64,000 nucleotides of DNA from JAGQSZ01 sp049647585 (lineage in GTDB: Bacteria > Actinomycetota > Acidimicrobiia > Acidimicrobiales > Microtrichaceae). The stretch lies in contig JBARXY010000004.1 in NCBI GenBank assembly GCA_049647585.1, positions 1 to 64,000 on the forward strand, written 5' to 3'. Numbering within the stretch: the first letter of the stretch is position 1; each line of letters starts with the position of its first letter. The position numbers and the translations under genes are program-made. Shown piece by piece: positions 61,320 to 64,000 of this stretch. Under the pieces are notes generated by a model. That model saw only the letters and a program-made list of their open reading frames with translations. It had not been told where the DNA came from and did not search any database.

Positions 61320-62531
61320 TCACCCGATGAATGAGGGGTTCAGCGCCGCGACACCCCCGGCGCCGATCAGATGCAGCGTACGGCGCACTCCGTCGCCCAG
61401 GTCGCCGAGTAGTCGGTCAACTCCGGCCTCGCCGGCAGCGCCCAGGGCATAGAGATAGGCACGTCCTGCCATGCATGCGTCTGCCCCGAGTGCGACCGCC
61501 TTTACGATGTCGCTCCCCCGTCGTACACCCCCGTCACAGATGATCTGGGTTCGCCCGCCGACCGCATCGGCAACCGGAGCCACCAACGAGAGCGTGGCTG
61601 GCGAACCGTCGAGCTGCCTTCCCCCGTGGTTCGACAGAGCTATCGCCTCGACCCCAAGGTCGGCGGCGATGCGCGCATCCTCGACGGACTGGATCCCCTT
61701 GACGATCACCGGCCCGGCCCAGATCGAACGCAACCAGTCGATGTCCTCCCATGCCAGCGCCGGGTCGAACTGTGAGTTGATGTAATCGGCGAGCGTCACC
61801 GGCGTGGCGCCGTCGCCGACATCGTCACGGCCAGCGACGTTGGCGAAACGGATGGGTTCGCTCCGCACGAAGTTCCAGGTCCACCCGGGGTGAAGCGCCC
61901 CGTCGATGAGGGTCCTCGGACCGATGCTCGGCGGCAGCGAGAAGCCACGACGAACATCGCGCTCGCGGCGACCGAACACCGCCGTGTCGACGGTCAGGAC
62001 CAGCGCCTCGTAGTCCGCAGCCGCGGCGCGGCGCACCATTTCCTCGACAAGTCCCCGGTCTCGCCAGGCGTAAACCTGGAACCAGAGACGACCGTCGGAG
62101 ACGTTACGAACCTCTTCTATCGAACGAGTGCTCAGCGTGGACAGCGTGTAGGGCAGGCCGGCCCGGGCGGCGGCACGGGCTACCGCCAGTTCACCCTGCG
62201 GGTCGGCTATGCGGGTGAATCCGGTCGGAGCGAGTACCAGCGGGTAGGCGAGTTCGGCGCCCAGCAACGTCGTCGTCGCATCAACTTCCGCAGTGCCCGT
62301 GAGCACTCGGGGTCTGAAGGTAATGGCCGCGTAGGCATCGCGATTAGCGGCCATCGTGCGCTCGTCCTCGGCGGCGCCGTCGATGTAGTCGAACACACCT
62401 CCGGGCAGGCGCCGCTTGGCAAGCAGGCGGAGATCCTCCACGGACGCTGCACGGGCCAGTCGACGTTTGACGCCATTGGTTTCGATCGGAGCGAAGCGGA
62501 GGACGGACCGAAGCGTCTCGATCGGGTTCAC
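61320..62531 (-). CDS. FMN-dependent alpha-hydroxy-acid dehydrogenase (LldD-like)
   Basis: The 403-residue barrel enzyme has the family markers: LAPTGFTRIADPQGELAVAR, the FMN Lys in GPVIVKGIQSVEDARIA, the catalytic His and Arg in ALSNHGGRQLDGSPA near residue 295, and IICDGGVRRGSDIVKAVALG. It oxidises L-lactate or a related 2-hydroxy acid. The GTG overlaps the small membrane-protein gene by 4 nt, so it is the last gene of the Liv-type transporter operon. L-lactate is also the expected product of the nearby L-fucose route, which may explain the vicinity. Confidence 0.88.
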   Translation of the reverse strand: MNPIETLRSVLRFAPIETNGVKRRLARAASVEDLRLLAKRRLPGGVFDYIDGAAEDERTMAANRDAYAAITFRPRVLTGTAEVDATTTLLGAELAYPLVLAPTGFTRIADPQGELAVARAAARAGLPYTLSTLSTRSIEEVRNVSDGRLWFQVYAWRDRGLVEEMVRRAAAADYEALVLTVDTAVFGRRERDVRRGFSLPPSIGPRTLIDGALHPGWTWNFVRSEPIRFANVAGRDDVGDGATPVTLADYINSQFDPALAWEDIDWLRSIWAGPVIVKGIQSVEDARIAADLGVEAIALSNHGGRQLDGSPATLSLVAPVADAVGGRTQIICDGGVRRGSDIVKAVALGADACMAGRAYLYALGAAGEAGVDRLLGDLGDGVRRTLHLIGAGGVAALNPSFIG

Positions 62532-62875
62532 GGGAGATCGTTGCCGTGCTGCTCATGCAGGATGCGCAGCAGCCAGAATCGCAGCAGTCCCCCTAGCGAA
62601 TAGCGGATGAAGATCACTCCGCCGAAGCATGTCGCAGCAAGACCGGCTATCCCGAGCGAGATCTGGGTCGACTGATCGAGTGAGTTGTCCGACGCTTGGG
62701 AGAGAATCACGGCGAGGACTGCCACGGCGACTCCCACGGCCATGATGATCATCCCGGCGCGTGCGTAACTGTCGTTGCGATCCGCACTACCTGAGCTGGC
62801 CGGAAGCGCCGAGACAAACTCCGCGGCGCGTCGACCTGCAGTGTCGGTGGGAGTGTCGGTGGGGGTGTCGGTCAT
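62528..62875 (-). CDS. Small membrane protein in the Liv-type transporter operon
   Basis: The 115-residue protein has two membrane helices (MIIMAVGVAVAVLAVILSQA and ISLGIAGLAATCFGGVIFIR). Between them is a short acidic loop, and before them a DTPTDTPTDT-rich N-terminus. The C-terminus is charged and cytosolic. It overlaps its neighbours by 4 nt on both sides. I do not recognise a family; an accessory role in the transporter or dehydrogenase is possible. Confidence 0.7.
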   Translation of the reverse strand: MTDTPTDTPTDTAGRRAAEFVSALPASSGSADRNDSYARAGMIIMAVGVAVAVLAVILSQASDNSLDQSTQISLGIAGLAATCFGGVIFIRYSLGGLLRFWLLRILHEQHGNDLP

Positions 62876-63624
62876 CTGGATGTCTCCTCCGAGGTTGCGA
62901 AATAGGCGGAATGGAGCTGCGGTGAAATCTCGGCGATGGGACCGTCGAGCACGATCCGCCCACCCACCAGCGCAACGCCCCGGTCTGCGATGTCACTGAT
63001 AGTGCGGACGAATTGTTCGACGACCAGGACCGTAACGCCGGCTCGGGCGATCTCGGCGACACGCTTGTACAGATCGTGGACGACGAGCGGGGCAAGTCCC
63101 ATCGAAAGTTCATCGAGGAGCAGCACCGCTGGATCGGTGACGAGAGCCCTGCTCAGAGCAAGCATCTGTTGCTCGCCTCCTGAGAGTGACCCGGCCAATT
63201 GCCCCCGACGTTCCCCCAGTCTGGGAAAGACCTCGAACGCCCGCTGTTCGACCTGCTCACGTGATCGTCCACGCTTGGCGGCCAGCCACAGATTCTCGGC
63301 CACGGTCAGGTTGGCGAAGACGCCGCGGCCCTCAGGTATGAGGCACAGGCCCGCTCTGGCGAGCGTCGCCGGGTCGGCACCAGTGACTGATCGTCCGCCG
63401 AAGCGCAGGTCACCTCCCGTGGGTCTGATCAGACCGGCGATGGTGGACAACAGGGTCGTCTTGCCGGCACCGTTGGGCCCGAGAATGGCGAGTACCTGAC
63501 CCGCGGGAACCACCAGGTCGATGCCGTGCAATACCTCGACCCCGTCATATCCGGCATGGATGTCACGCAACTCGACGAGCGCATCAAGGTTGACCACCAC
63601 GGACTCCCGGTCGACGGTTCTCAT
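62872..63624 (-). CDS. livF: Branched-chain amino acid type ABC transporter ATPase (LivF-like)
   Basis: The 250-residue ATPase has GYDGVEVLHGIDLVVPAGQV, Walker A ILGPNGAGKTTLL, CLIPEGRGVFANLTVAENLW (the EGRxVF motif typical of LivF), signature SLSGGEQQMLALSRAL and Walker B LLLDELSMGLAPLV. HAAT-family transporters import amino acids, amides or short organic acids. It overlaps the LivG-like gene and the small membrane protein by 4 nt each. Confidence 0.88.
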   Translation of the reverse strand: MRTVDRESVVVNLDALVELRDIHAGYDGVEVLHGIDLVVPAGQVLAILGPNGAGKTTLLSTIAGLIRPTGGDLRFGGRSVTGADPATLARAGLCLIPEGRGVFANLTVAENLWLAAKRGRSREQVEQRAFEVFPRLGERRGQLAGSLSGGEQQMLALSRALVTDPAVLLLDELSMGLAPLVVHDLYKRVAEIARAGVTVLVVEQFVRTISDIADRGVALVGGRIVLDGPIAEISPQLHSAYFATSEETSR

Positions 63625-64000
63625 CGGGCCACTCCGTCGCCGACTTCGAGTACCTCTCCCAAGTACGCGGCCTGCACCTTTGGGCTAGATCGGACTTCAT
63701 CCGGTGTACCCGAAGCGATCAGTCGTCCGAAGTCGAGAACATGGATCCGATCCGAAATTGCCATCACCAGGTCCATGTCGTGTTCGACCAACAGGATGGT
63801 CAGGCCCCCGCCTGCGAGTTCCACCAGCAGATCCGAGAAGGTTGCCGTCTCGTCGTCGTTCTGGCCACTCGCCGGTTCGTCCAACAACAGCACCGTCGGT
63901 TCACCGACTAGGGCCCGGCCCAATTCGACGAGACGACCTGTTCCGGTGGGAAGCGTGTCGCTGCGAACGTGCGCGATCGCCCCGAGACCGAGGCGTTCGA
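63621..64000 (-). CDS. livG: LivG-like ABC transporter ATPase, C-terminal part (cut by window end)
   Basis: The frame runs off the right edge. The visible 125 residues include LPTGTGRLVELGRALVGEPT in the position of the ABC signature, Walker B LLLDEPASGQNDDET, and LTILLVEHDMDLVMAISDRI with VLDFGRLIASGTPDEVR, as in LivG proteins. The signature reads LPTGTGRLVEL instead of the usual LSGGQQR-like form, as happens in some HAAT ATPases. It heads the visible part of the operon with livF, a membrane protein and the LldD-like enzyme. Confidence 0.85.
   Translation of the reverse strand, partial: ERLGLGAIAHVRSDTLPTGTGRLVELGRALVGEPTVLLLDEPASGQNDDETATFSDLLVELAGGGLTILLVEHDMDLVMAISDRIHVLDFGRLIASGTPDEVRSSPKVQAAYLGEVLEVGDGVAR

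Overview
The window is GC-rich, densely packed DNA in which many neighbouring genes overlap by 4 nt (ATGA or GTGA). It carries several ECF sigma factors, Thr/Ser-rich linkers in exported proteins, and many SDR, FMO, FAH and amidohydrolase enzymes. This suggests a chromosomal segment of a high-GC actinobacterium, possibly of the Acidimicrobiia type. The placement is inferred from gene style only; no rRNA or other marker gene is present. I see no tRNA, rRNA or CRISPR array.

Left end (1-8.2 kb): a damaged pilus/surface-protein locus. An IS3-family element ends at about base 126 and appears to have removed the start of the first of three prepilin-like genes. The third prepilin-like gene is frameshifted in a C5 run. 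Its 3' end, together with the 3' end of a convergent uvrA-like gene, occurs twice as direct repeats (2623-3253 and 5209-5875). The repeats flank about 2 kb holding an intact-looking lipoprotein gene, an IS3 orfB relic with a nonsense codon, and a DUF5996 relic broken by several deletions. The complete short UvrA-like gene follows.

8.2-20.3 kb: an AraC regulator with a VOC protein; an uncharacterised HTH plus 320-aa protein pair; MtfA-type peptidase; a pseudopilin-like small lipoprotein; an ECF sigma factor overlapping a membrane-anchored Kelch-like protein; a CMD-family protein coupled to a DapB-like dehydrogenase; a broken SRPBCC gene; and a large SWIM-SNF2 helicase.

20.3-33 kb: a catabolic group (amidohydrolase, alpha/beta hydrolase, Baeyer-Villiger-type FMO, zinc alcohol dehydrogenase), a Vps62-like exported membrane protein, an ABC-2 exporter, an FAD oxidoreductase and an ECF sigma/SRPBCC pair.

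33-50 kb: DNA repair and stress functions. These are Ogt with an ECF sigma factor, MazEF-like and VapBC-like toxin-antitoxin pairs, a CopB-type ATPase with a CsoR-like operator, a PAP2 enzyme, hemerythrin, an ECF42 sigma factor with a DGPF/YCII protein, a DJ-1 protein with a DMT transporter, an MGDG-synthase-like glycosyltransferase/polysaccharide deacetylase/thioredoxin group, and a TauE/LysR pair.

50-64 kb: an amidase, a protein with a C-terminal PD-(D/E)XK nuclease-like domain, a TetR/DHA2 efflux pair, and a near-complete set for non-phosphorylative L-fucose (or similar 6-deoxy/aldose) breakdown. That set comprises an aldose dehydrogenase, an SDR, an FAH-family hydrolase, an L-fuconate-dehydratase-like enolase and a GntR regulator, with two identical palindromic operators in the divergent promoter. 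An L-lactate-dehydrogenase-like flavoenzyme next to it, in an operon with a Liv-type ABC transporter, could use the lactate product. A 50-bp palindromic element occurs twice, at 49548 and 61240, bracketing this region.
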